64,000 nt of DNA from JAJECS01 sp965243625 (GTDB lineage: Bacteria > Chloroflexota > UBA11872): assembly GCA_965243625.1 (NCBI GenBank), contig CBDEVI010000002.1, positions 2,418,001 to 2,482,000 on the forward strand, given 5' to 3'. The translations under genes and the position numbers were made by a program. This document shows, piece after piece, positions 8,254 to 16,059 of the stretch (the stretch's first letter is position 1; each line of letters begins with the position of its first letter). Below the pieces are notes generated by a model. That model was not told where the DNA came from. It made no database searches and saw nothing but the letters and a program-made list of their open reading frames with translations.

Positions 8254-9360
8254 GTGTCCGCCGCATCTAACCGGGACCGGCCGTTGCGCGCCGCCGTCGT
8301 CGGCGCCCGCATCGGACGCACGCACGCCGCAGGCTACGCCGCCAGCGAGCGCGCCGAGCTGGTGGCGATCTGCGACGCCATCGAGTCACGCTGCCACGCG
8401 CTGGCCGACGCGCACGACGTGGAGGCCCGCTACACCGACTTCGAGACCATGCTGCGCGAGCAACAGCCCGAAGTACTCAGCATCGCCACCCCGCAGGCCA
8501 CCCACGCGCCGCTCACGATCCTCGCCGCCAGCCGCTACAAGCCCACCGCCATCCTGTGCGAGAAGGCCATGGCCGGCAATCTGGGCGAGGCGCGCGCCAT
8601 GCTGGAGACCTGTGACAGGAACGGCGTGAAGCTTGCCATCGGGCACCAGGGCCGCTGGCTGCCGGCCTTCGAGCAGGCGCGGGATGCAGTGGCGGCCGGC
8701 GACATCGGCGCCCCCGTCTTCGCCCGCGTGGGCTGCACCGTCGGCGGCATCACCAATCACCTCACCCACGCCCTGGACCGCATGCTCTTCATGCTGGGAG
8801 AGCCCGACATCGAATGGGTGCTGGGCAACGTCCAGCGCGAGACGGACCGCTGGGAGCGCGGCTGGCCGAGCGAGGAAATGGCCGTCGCGGTCGTCGGCCT
8901 GGCCGGCGGCATGCGCCTGGCGCTGGAAAGCGAGACGCCCGACGCGCCGGGTCTGGAGGCGCACACCCACCTCATCGTGGGTACGGACGGCCTGGTGATC
9001 GTCTCCCAGGACGGCCGCGGCGCGGACTACGCGGTGCGCATCGTGGGCCGCGACGGACGCACCCGCGACATCCCCGCCGGCGGCGGCTACTACGACGACG
9101 CCCGCCTGCGCGAAACCGACGCCCTGGCGGCCTGGGCCGCGGGTGAGGTCGACGAGCATCGCGGCGACGCCCATCTCGCCATCAAGACCCAGGAAGCCCT
9201 CATGGCCATCTACGAGTCGGCCCGCGTCCGCGGCCTCGTGCGCCTCCCCCTCAAGACCATGGCCTCGCCCCTCATCCAGATGATCGAGTCCGGCGAACTG
9301 CCCGTGCGCTACCCGGGCCGCTACGACATTCGCCACCGCACGGCGGGGTACCGGAGCTAG
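8254..9360 (+). CDS. Gfo/Idh/MocA-family oxidoreductase (second of tandem pair)
   Basis: A 368-residue relative of the preceding gene, starting at GTG three bases after its stop. The Rossmann motif is AAVVGARIGRTHAAG. The Glu-Lys-Pro signature reads ILCEKAMAGN, so the proline is replaced by alanine while the lysine is kept. The shared C-terminal sequence (LPVRYPGRYDIRH against LQVRYPGAYDIRH) and the shared EALMAIYESAR/QALMAIYESAR segment mark it as a tandem duplicate that has diverged. It may form a heteromer with its neighbour or act on a related sugar acid. The 3' end is followed by a convergent lipoprotein gene at 9415. Confidence 0.85.
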   Translation: MSAASNRDRPLRAAVVGARIGRTHAAGYAASERAELVAICDAIESRCHALADAHDVEARYTDFETMLREQQPEVLSIATPQATHAPLTILAASRYKPTAILCEKAMAGNLGEARAMLETCDRNGVKLAIGHQGRWLPAFEQARDAVAAGDIGAPVFARVGCTVGGITNHLTHALDRMLFMLGEPDIEWVLGNVQRETDRWERGWPSEEMAVAVVGLAGGMRLALESETPDAPGLEAHTHLIVGTDGLVIVSQDGRGADYAVRIVGRDGRTRDIPAGGGYYDDARLRETDALAAWAAGEVDEHRGDAHLAIKTQEALMAIYESARVRGLVRLPLKTMASPLIQMIESGELPVRYPGRYDIRHRTAGYRS

Positions 9361-9414
9361 CCCGCCGCCGCCAGCGCGCTTCTCGCAGCTCGACCGCGTG
9401 CGTCCCGCCGCGGC

Positions 9415-10131
9415 CTACGCCCGGCGTCGGGCGCGAACGGCCGAGCGCGCCGCCAGGGCGGCCAGCACCACCACCGCAGCCCCCGCCCCGGCCCCGACGA
9501 CCACGACGACCGGCCCGACGCCCGTCATCTGGCTGCGGGCGCTGAGCGTGCGCGGCTCCATACCGGTCCAGTCGAGGTCCCACACCAGCACGCCGTCCTC
9601 GATCCGGTCGGCGTTGTGCTCCGTGACCTCGCCGGGCAGCAAGAGGCGCACTCGGAAGGAGGCCTCGTCGAGCAGCGCGGCCGCCAGGCCGGCGGCGGCT
9701 TCTTCGTTCTCGCCCGCCAGCTCCTCGCCCAGCGGCGGTATTTCCATCGTGAACCGCCAGCCGTCTCCCTCGCGCACGAACTCAAAATCCGTGACATCGG
9801 TCATGTCGTCCGCGCTGCCCAGCGACTCCGCAGCCAACTCCATGTCGGGAATAGGCACGCGCACGACCTGCCCGACGAATCCGTCCTCGCGGTACTGGTC
9901 GACAGTCGCGCCCGGCGGCAGGTCCTCGAGGTTCCCGGTGAGCTCGTCCGGGGATTGCTCGGAAAGCGCGAGCAGGGCTTCGTCGAGCGCCACCACCATT
10001 TCCATCGCGCCGGAGCCGTCCTCCTCCACGGTGAACGTCACCTCGAGGCGGATGCAACCCGTGAGGACGAAGGCGCACAGCGCCATCAGCAGTGCGACCG
10101 GGAGTAGTCGCCCGAAACGCGGTGCGGTCAT
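9415..10131 (-). CDS. LppM/DUF3153-like membrane-anchored lipoprotein
   Basis: A 238-residue protein with a lipoprotein signal (LLPVALLMALCAFVLTGC, lipobox LTGC), a beta-rich extracytoplasmic domain beginning IRLEVTFTVEEDGSGAMEMVV, a predicted C-terminal membrane helix (VGPVVVVVGAGAGAAVVVLAALAA split over residues ~205-230) and a basic tail RSAVRARRRA. This matches the actinobacterial and chloroflexal LppM type, whose function is poorly defined; it is thought to sit at the cell surface. Its ATG overlaps the stop of the GH78 gene by ATGA, so the two are translationally coupled on the minus strand. Confidence 0.75.
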   Translation of the reverse strand: MTAPRFGRLLPVALLMALCAFVLTGCIRLEVTFTVEEDGSGAMEMVVALDEALLALSEQSPDELTGNLEDLPPGATVDQYREDGFVGQVVRVPIPDMELAAESLGSADDMTDVTDFEFVREGDGWRFTMEIPPLGEELAGENEEAAAGLAAALLDEASFRVRLLLPGEVTEHNADRIEDGVLVWDLDWTGMEPRTLSARSQMTGVGPVVVVVGAGAGAAVVVLAALAARSAVRARRRA

Positions 10132-12725
10132 GCCGGCGTGTGCCCCATCGCTCGCAGCTCGAACACGTGCGTCCCAACGCGCACGGTCGTTCGCACCTCG
10201 CGGTCGGTGACCACGATGCCGGCCGCCGCCACCGCCTCGGCGTCGTCCAGCGCCGTCTCGAAGCCCCGGTAAACCAGCGTCTCGCGTCGATCGGCGGCCC
10301 GCTCGAGCACGACTTCGGCTTCAACCCCTCGCGGCACATCAACCTCGAGCGCCTGCCCCTCCGCCGTGCGCCGCCAGCGCACGCCGATGTCGCCGTGAGG
10401 CGTCGGGAACGCGCCTTCCACCCGCGGCAGTGAGCCCGGCTGCGGCGCGATGCGGCACGTCTCAAACCCCGGCGCCGTCGGCGTGACCCCCAGCACCCGC
10501 GTCGAGAGCACGTAGCCCACCAGGATGCCGCCGGTATGCGCCAGGCTGCGCGTGGACATCGGTCGCACGAGGTTCTCGTCGTGGCGCTGCGCGTAGTCGG
10601 AGTCCTCGACGATGCGGTGGCCGCCGGTGAATGGGTCCCACAGCTCCCAGATCATCGGGTTGTCGGTGGACTCCAGCATCGGGCGATACCGCCGCTTGAT
10701 GAGCTCCAGTCCCTCGTCGATCAGCCCGGCGCCCAGGATCGCGTCGGCCACGTAGCCGAAGAACAGCGGCGTGGCCTGAACCAGGTCGTCGTATTGCTCC
10801 ACGATCGCGCGCGCCACCGCCTCCACGCGCTCCGGCGGCGCGATGCCGTAGAGGATGGCGTAGGCATTGGAAATATCGCTGTAGACGCCGTCCGGCCCCG
10901 TGGCCCGGTCGCTGTCATGGAACAGCCCGCGATCCTCGTCCCAGAACCTCCGACGCAACGTCTCGCGCACGTCGGCGGCGATGCGTCGCCAGCGCTCGGC
11001 GTCGCGCGGCACGCCCACCCGATCGGCCAGCCAAGCCGCGTCTTCCAACCCGCCCACGTAGAGCGCGTTGGTGATGAAGCTGGCCCCGCGCAGGTCGTTG
11101 GCCGTCCAGTCCAGCGTGTTCTGCAGCGGCAGATTGCGCAGCAGGCCGTCGGCGTCGCGGTGCGGCCCGTACCAGTCAATCTGGTCCGGCACGCTGCGAT
11201 ACAGCTCCTCCAGCACCCAGCGCCGCCCCGTGTGCAGGTAGTGTTCGCGCACGCGCATGCTCCACTGGAACAGGAAATTGGCCACCACGTAGCGCTGCGG
11301 ATTCTCGGGCGGATAGACCATCTGCAGCATTCCGTCGCCGCGATTGCTCAGCGGCACCAGCCGCATGAAGCGGTCGGTGAGCGTCAGATCGCCGTAGGCC
11401 GCGAAGCACATGTGCATCACGTGGCTGCCGTCGCCGGTGTTGAAGATCGCCCGCTCGCGAAAGCCCTCGTGCACCAGCGTGTCCTCGAAGTTGAGGTAGG
11501 CCGTGTCTGCGCAGGCGGTCCACAGCGCGCCGAGAAGCGGGTCGTCGCACTCGAACGTGCCGCGCCGCTCGGCCGGATACACGTATTCGTCCACCGAAAC
11601 CGACTCGATGCGCACCGGGGCGTAGTTGCTGCGCACGCACAGGTGCAAATAGCGGAATTGCTTGTACTCCGCCGGCTCCCACACCTGCCGGCCCTCGCGG
11701 GCCAGGTAGCGGTCGCCGTAGGGTGCGCCGGGCGGGATACGGTCGTCGATGATCTGCTGCCCGTAGGTCATGTCGACGATGGCCCCTTCGGACGCCGTCA
11801 GCCGCACGCGCGGGAACCCGAAGAGCTGTCGCCCGAAATCCAGCACGATGAACGGCGACCGGATGCCGTGTCCGCGGGCGAACACGCCCTGCAACTCGGT
11901 CACGCCGTCCGGTCCCATCAGGGCGTCGGCGTTCTCGATCGCCGCGTGCTCCAGCGGGAAGTGCACCTCCTGCACCAGGCGCTCCGGCAGATCGCGGACG
12001 GCGCCGCGACTCTCCTCGATCACCTCGCCCGTGGCCGCCACCCGCGCGGGAAACACCTCGCGCTCATCCAGCAGCGCCGTCTCCCGGGCCTCCAGCAGCA
12101 CCCAGTCGTAGTCGCGGGTCGGGACTTCCCACGCCGCGTCCCAGTCGCCGTCGTCGAACTCCGGCTGCATCCAGTCGGGCGGGTCGGCGGCGGCGTCAAA
12201 GACCTCCGGCGGACCCACCAGCGAGTGGATGACCTTGATCGTCCGATCCCAGGCCTTGGCCGGGCGCACCCGCCAGTCAGCGTCGGTGCCTATCGTCGCG
12301 GTCGCGCCGTCCGCGTTCGCGGTCTCCAGCTGCGCCCACAAGCCCGCGCGCTCGCCCACGCCATAGGCGTTGCCGCTCCAACTCGCCCAGCCGTCGCCTT
12401 CGCGAGGCGTGGCGTAGTGATAGGCCCGCACGGCGATGGTGTTGGCGCCCGTCCGCAGGTGCGCCGCCACGTCGTGGATGTCATAGCTCTTGCGGCGCGG
12501 ATCGCTGCGCGCCGGCCCGCGCGCGATGTACTTCCCGTTGACCCAAAGCGCGTAGCGGTCCGACGCGGTGATGCGCAGCCGCGCCGTCGCGGGCGCCTCG
12601 GCGAGATCGAACGAGCGCCGCGCATAGAGGAAGAAGTGGAACGGCTTGCGCTCGCCTTCCACCCAGATCCAGCGCCCGGTCCACTGCCGCACCGAGCGCA
12701 ACTCCGGCGGCGTCGCTGGATGCAT
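10128..12725 (-). CDS. Alpha-L-rhamnosidase-like glycoside hydrolase (GH78 type)
   Basis: An 865-residue protein without an obvious signal peptide. The N-terminal ~150 residues look like the beta-sandwich of bacterial rhamnosidases (RITASDRYALWVNGKYIARG, the lectin-like domain with carbohydrate-contacting residues). The central region carries the concanavalin-like and (alpha/alpha)6-barrel segments; HEGFRERAIFNTGDGSHVMH corresponds to the acidic catalytic region, and the C-terminal LAHTGGILVGYVLSTRVLGV plus RIAPQPGSLPRVEGAFPTPHG are typical family endings. The reaction would be removal of terminal rhamnose or a related deoxysugar from polysaccharides or glycosides. Being cytoplasmic, it probably acts on imported oligosaccharides. 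The downstream partner is the overlapping LppM-like gene. Confidence 0.75.
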   Translation of the reverse strand: MHPATPPELRSVRQWTGRWIWVEGERKPFHFFLYARRSFDLAEAPATARLRITASDRYALWVNGKYIARGPARSDPRRKSYDIHDVAAHLRTGANTIAVRAYHYATPREGDGWASWSGNAYGVGERAGLWAQLETANADGATATIGTDADWRVRPAKAWDRTIKVIHSLVGPPEVFDAAADPPDWMQPEFDDGDWDAAWEVPTRDYDWVLLEARETALLDEREVFPARVAATGEVIEESRGAVRDLPERLVQEVHFPLEHAAIENADALMGPDGVTELQGVFARGHGIRSPFIVLDFGRQLFGFPRVRLTASEGAIVDMTYGQQIIDDRIPPGAPYGDRYLAREGRQVWEPAEYKQFRYLHLCVRSNYAPVRIESVSVDEYVYPAERRGTFECDDPLLGALWTACADTAYLNFEDTLVHEGFRERAIFNTGDGSHVMHMCFAAYGDLTLTDRFMRLVPLSNRGDGMLQMVYPPENPQRYVVANFLFQWSMRVREHYLHTGRRWVLEELYRSVPDQIDWYGPHRDADGLLRNLPLQNTLDWTANDLRGASFITNALYVGGLEDAAWLADRVGVPRDAERWRRIAADVRETLRRRFWDEDRGLFHDSDRATGPDGVYSDISNAYAILYGIAPPERVEAVARAIVEQYDDLVQATPLFFGYVADAILGAGLIDEGLELIKRRYRPMLESTDNPMIWELWDPFTGGHRIVEDSDYAQRHDENLVRPMSTRSLAHTGGILVGYVLSTRVLGVTPTAPGFETCRIAPQPGSLPRVEGAFPTPHGDIGVRWRRTAEGQALEVDVPRGVEAEVVLERAADRRETLVYRGFETALDDAEAVAAAGIVVTDREVRTTVRVGTHVFELRAMGHTPA

Positions 12726-12790
12726 CGGTACCTCTCGTCCGCCGCGCTATCGCGAACGAGTATGCGCAGGCGCCAACGGCAAGTCGAGCG

Positions 12791-14323
12791 TCAGCCCCCG
12801 GATTCCGCCGGCTCCGGCGGCAGCACCTCGTAGATCACGCCCCAGCGTGGCTCCACGGTGTAGGCGGCCTCGTATTCCGGCGTCGAGCGCTGGATATACA
12901 GGCGCCGACCGCTCGCCAGGATGCCGGCCGCCTGATCGAAGCCCATCGTGTAGTAGTCCGCCGTTCGGATGCGGATGCCGCGGTGACCCTCCCGAAATGC
13001 GGCGTAGCGGGCATACCACGACGAGGTCCAGTTAGTCAGATAGATGCTGTCGGGCGCCATCTCGCGCATGATGCCGATGCCGATCATGGCCTGCTCCGCG
13101 GCATCTTCACGCAGCTGCACGACGTTGTCGCGCGCCGGTCCCGTGAATTGCTGCTGCACCCGCAGGCCGGCGGCAACCACCACCACCAATCCAGCCACCA
13201 GCGCAGCGGTTCGCGCATGCGACGACGCGAAACGCCGCGCCGTCGGTTCAACCCGTCGCAGCAGCCACCCGACGGCCACCGCCAGACACACCGCCAGCAG
13301 GACATAGATGACCGCGAAGTACCGCGCGCTGTCAAAGAACGGGTACGAGGCCAAGATGAACCAGATCGTCGTTAGGCCGGTCCAGGCAATCCAGCCGGCC
13401 AAGCGCGCGCGCTGGCGGGCCAGCACCGCCCACCCGACTGCCGCCAGCGCCAGCCACCCCCAACCCAGCTCGCGCATCATGTCGTTCGCCAGCAGATGCC
13501 AATTGTCCAGGAAGGTCACGAACCCGCCGCCGATGCGGGTATTCGCCGTCTCGGCCTCCCCCATCAGCCTGAGCGGCTGGTCAAAGACCAAACGGAAGAA
13601 GTCTTCGACGGTGAGACGCTCGATGTTTCTGGGATACCTCATGGGAACGGGAACGAACAACGCCCGCAAGACGTAGAGCCACGGGAGCAGCCCAACGGCC
13701 ACGGCGCCCGCAACCGCCGCCAGCGACCGGGGGTGGGCCATGCCCGGAAAGCGCCGGCTGGCGACGTATGCGACCGTGGCCGGCAGCATGAATACGCTGA
13801 CGCCGTGATTGGTAAACGACAGTCCCGTCACGAATCCCACGGCGGCCAGGCGCATCACCGAGGGCCGATCGTCGTACGCGATCAACGCGCCGATGAGCAG
13901 GACCACGATCAGCGTTTGCAGGCTCATCGTCCCCGCCTGTGTCGCCTGCGCCCAGACGCTGTAGCCGGTCGCAAAGACCACCGTGGCCAGCAAGGCGGCC
14001 AGCCGCGAGCGAACCAGCACCGCCGTCACCACGAATAGCGTCACGCCCGCGGCGATGGCGAACAGGGCATTGACGATGTTGGCCACGTGGGCCGGCTCGG
14101 CAAACCGGGCAATGCGAACCGCGGCATTGATGCTGCCCGTCAGCAGGGGATAACCGGGTGGGTGCGGGATCCCGCCGATGTAGCCGAACGTCTGAAACTG
14201 GCCCCAGTCACCCCCGGCCACATGGGTGACGGCACTGAGCCCATAGAACGCGGTCAGCACGCCGCCCAGGACGACCGCGGGAACGAATAAGGGCGTTCGC
14301 AGCAGTCGCCGAAACACCGACAC
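12791..14323 (-). CDS. DUF2723-family multi-pass membrane protein (glycosyltransferase-like), copy 1
   Basis: About 510 residues with roughly ten hydrophobic helices and a soluble C-terminal domain. The first loop reads GGDWGQFQTFGYIGGIPHPP, matching the acidic plus HPPGYPL signature of DUF2723 proteins, a GT-C-like family related to protein O-mannosyltransferases. I chose GTG 14323 because its paralogue begins with the equivalent GTG (x-V-F-R-R), and the upstream sequence is conserved at the DNA level but not in frame. The likely job is transfer of a lipid-linked sugar to a protein or glycan outside the membrane; donor and acceptor are unknown. It lies 60 bases downstream of copy 2 on the same strand. 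Confidence 0.75.
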   Translation of the reverse strand: MSVFRRLLRTPLFVPAVVLGGVLTAFYGLSAVTHVAGGDWGQFQTFGYIGGIPHPPGYPLLTGSINAAVRIARFAEPAHVANIVNALFAIAAGVTLFVVTAVLVRSRLAALLATVVFATGYSVWAQATQAGTMSLQTLIVVLLIGALIAYDDRPSVMRLAAVGFVTGLSFTNHGVSVFMLPATVAYVASRRFPGMAHPRSLAAVAGAVAVGLLPWLYVLRALFVPVPMRYPRNIERLTVEDFFRLVFDQPLRLMGEAETANTRIGGGFVTFLDNWHLLANDMMRELGWGWLALAAVGWAVLARQRARLAGWIAWTGLTTIWFILASYPFFDSARYFAVIYVLLAVCLAVAVGWLLRRVEPTARRFASSHARTAALVAGLVVVVAAGLRVQQQFTGPARDNVVQLREDAAEQAMIGIGIMREMAPDSIYLTNWTSSWYARYAAFREGHRGIRIRTADYYTMGFDQAAGILASGRRLYIQRSTPEYEAAYTVEPRWGVIYEVLPPEPAESGG

Positions 14324-14383
14324 CCCCGTCGACGGCCAAGCGCTGGGAGAATGCCACACGGGACGGCGCCGCCCGCTGCCGTC

Positions 14384-15943
14384 TCAGGACTTCGCCGGCA
14401 GCACTTCGTAGACCACGCCCCACCGCGGCTCCACCGTGTAGGCAGCCTCGTATTCCGGCGACGTGCGCTGCAGATAGAGACGCCGACCGCTGGCCAGAAT
14501 CTCAGCCGCGTCGTCGAACCCCATCCGCCAGTAGTCCGCCGTTTGGATGCGGATGCCGCGGTCGTCCTCGCGAATGGCTGCATATCGCGTATACCAGGAC
14601 GACGTCCAGTCGGTCATATAGACGCTGCCCGGCGCCATCCGCCGCATGAGGCCGAGGCCGACGTCGGACTGCTTCTCGGCTTCTTCGCGCAGCGCCACGA
14701 TATGGCTGCGCGCCTCCCCGGCGAGCTGCTGCTGGACCCGCAAGCCGGCGGCGACCACGACCAGAAGGCCGGCGGCAAGCACGGCGGAACGCGCGAATGA
14801 CGGCGCGAAGCGCTTGACGGTCGGTTCCGCCCATCGCAGCAGCCAACCGACGGCCACCGCCAGACCGATCGCCAGCAGCGCATAGATCACCGCGAAGTAC
14901 CGCACGCCATCGAACATCGGCATCGACGCCAAGGCGAACCAGGTCGTCGCCAGCCCGGTCCAGGCAACCCAGGCGGCCACGCGCGCCCGTTGTCGCGCCA
15001 GCACCACCCACCCGAGCACCGCCAGCGCCAGCCAGCCCCAGCCAAACTCGCGCAGCGCGTGGTCGGCCAGCACGGTCCACTGCTGCAGGAATGCGAACCC
15101 GCCGTCGTCGAGCGGCGTGTTAATTGTGCGAACGTCGCTCACACGCTCGAACGGTCGGCCAACGACCATGTGCACGATCTCGTCGACGCCGAGCCGGGCA
15201 ACGTTGTCGGGGTATCTGGTGGCCACGGGAACGAATAGCCCCCGAATCACGTAGATCCAGGGAAGCAACCCAACCCCGATGGCACCCACTACCGGCGCCA
15301 GCGTCCGCGGGCGGGCGATCCCCGGAAAGCGCCGGCTCGCGACGAACGCGGCCGTGGCCGGCAGCATGAAGAGGCTGATGCCATGGTTCGTCAGCGAGAG
15401 CCCCGTCGCGAACCCCACCGCGGCCAGCCGAACGACCGATGGACGCTCGTCGTAGGCGACGAGCGCGCCAACCAGCCCGACGACGATCAGCGTTTGCAGG
15501 CTCATGGCCCCCGCCTGCGCGGCATGGGCCCACACGCTGTATCCGGTGGTAAACACAACCGTGGCCAGCAAACCGGCCAGCCGCGAGCGCGCGAGCACGG
15601 CCGTCACCACGAACAGCGCCACCCCCGCGGCGACGGCGTAGCCGGCATTGACCACATTCGCCACGTGCGCCGGATCGGCAAAGTCCTCGACTCCGGTCAG
15701 GCGGTGGGCGAGGCGTCTCACCGGGAGCGCGGCGTGGTTCGCCAGGTGAATGCTGCCGGTCAGCAACGGATAGCCCGGCGGATGCGGGATCCCGCCCAGG
15801 TAGCCGAACGTCTGAAACTGGCCCCAGTCGCCCCCGGCCACCCGGGTCGCGGCGCTGAGGCCATAAAACGCCGTCAGCACGCCGCCTAGAAGCACCGACG
15901 GAACGGTCAGCGGCGATCGCAGCACGCGGCGAAACACGGGCAC
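14384..15943 (-). CDS. DUF2723-family multi-pass membrane protein (glycosyltransferase-like), copy 2
   Basis: A 519-residue paralogue of the gene at 12791, starting at GTG (V-P-V-F-R-R). It has the same helices, the same GGDWGQFQTFGYLGGIPHPP loop and the same C-terminal domain ending EYEAAYTVEPRWGVVYEVLP. It carries an extra ~15 residues in the second loop (around PVRRLAHRLTGVEDF) that copy 1 lacks. Upstream DNA (15961-16000 against 14341-14380) is also conserved, so the duplication included the promoter-proximal region. The pair presumably modifies different acceptors or works as a heterodimer. It is divergent from the sugar dehydrogenase at 16060. Confidence 0.75.
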   Translation of the reverse strand: MPVFRRVLRSPLTVPSVLLGGVLTAFYGLSAATRVAGGDWGQFQTFGYLGGIPHPPGYPLLTGSIHLANHAALPVRRLAHRLTGVEDFADPAHVANVVNAGYAVAAGVALFVVTAVLARSRLAGLLATVVFTTGYSVWAHAAQAGAMSLQTLIVVGLVGALVAYDERPSVVRLAAVGFATGLSLTNHGISLFMLPATAAFVASRRFPGIARPRTLAPVVGAIGVGLLPWIYVIRGLFVPVATRYPDNVARLGVDEIVHMVVGRPFERVSDVRTINTPLDDGGFAFLQQWTVLADHALREFGWGWLALAVLGWVVLARQRARVAAWVAWTGLATTWFALASMPMFDGVRYFAVIYALLAIGLAVAVGWLLRWAEPTVKRFAPSFARSAVLAAGLLVVVAAGLRVQQQLAGEARSHIVALREEAEKQSDVGLGLMRRMAPGSVYMTDWTSSWYTRYAAIREDDRGIRIQTADYWRMGFDDAAEILASGRRLYLQRTSPEYEAAYTVEPRWGVVYEVLPAKS

Positions 15944-16045
15944 TTCGAGCGGTCGGCGAGCGCTCGGAGAATGCCATACGGGGGAGCGCCGTCCGCCCGG
16001 GCGTCAGCCGCATGGTGCGGCGCCCGAGTCGCGGCCTGCCGGTGC

Positions 16046-16051
16046 TAGCAT
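16046..16051 (+). promoter_or_regulatory. -10-like TAGCAT, leaderless spacing
   Basis: TAGCAT lies eight bases before ATG 16060, the distance expected if transcription starts at the start codon. No good -35 is visible. Confidence 0.35.
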
Positions 16052-16059
16052 CCGGCCCG

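Noticed and set aside
10536..12833. Long open frame on the plus strand opposite the GH78 gene
   Set aside because: An antisense shadow of the GC-rich codon pattern; its translation is Arg/Ala/His-rich without motifs, while the minus strand matches a known family.
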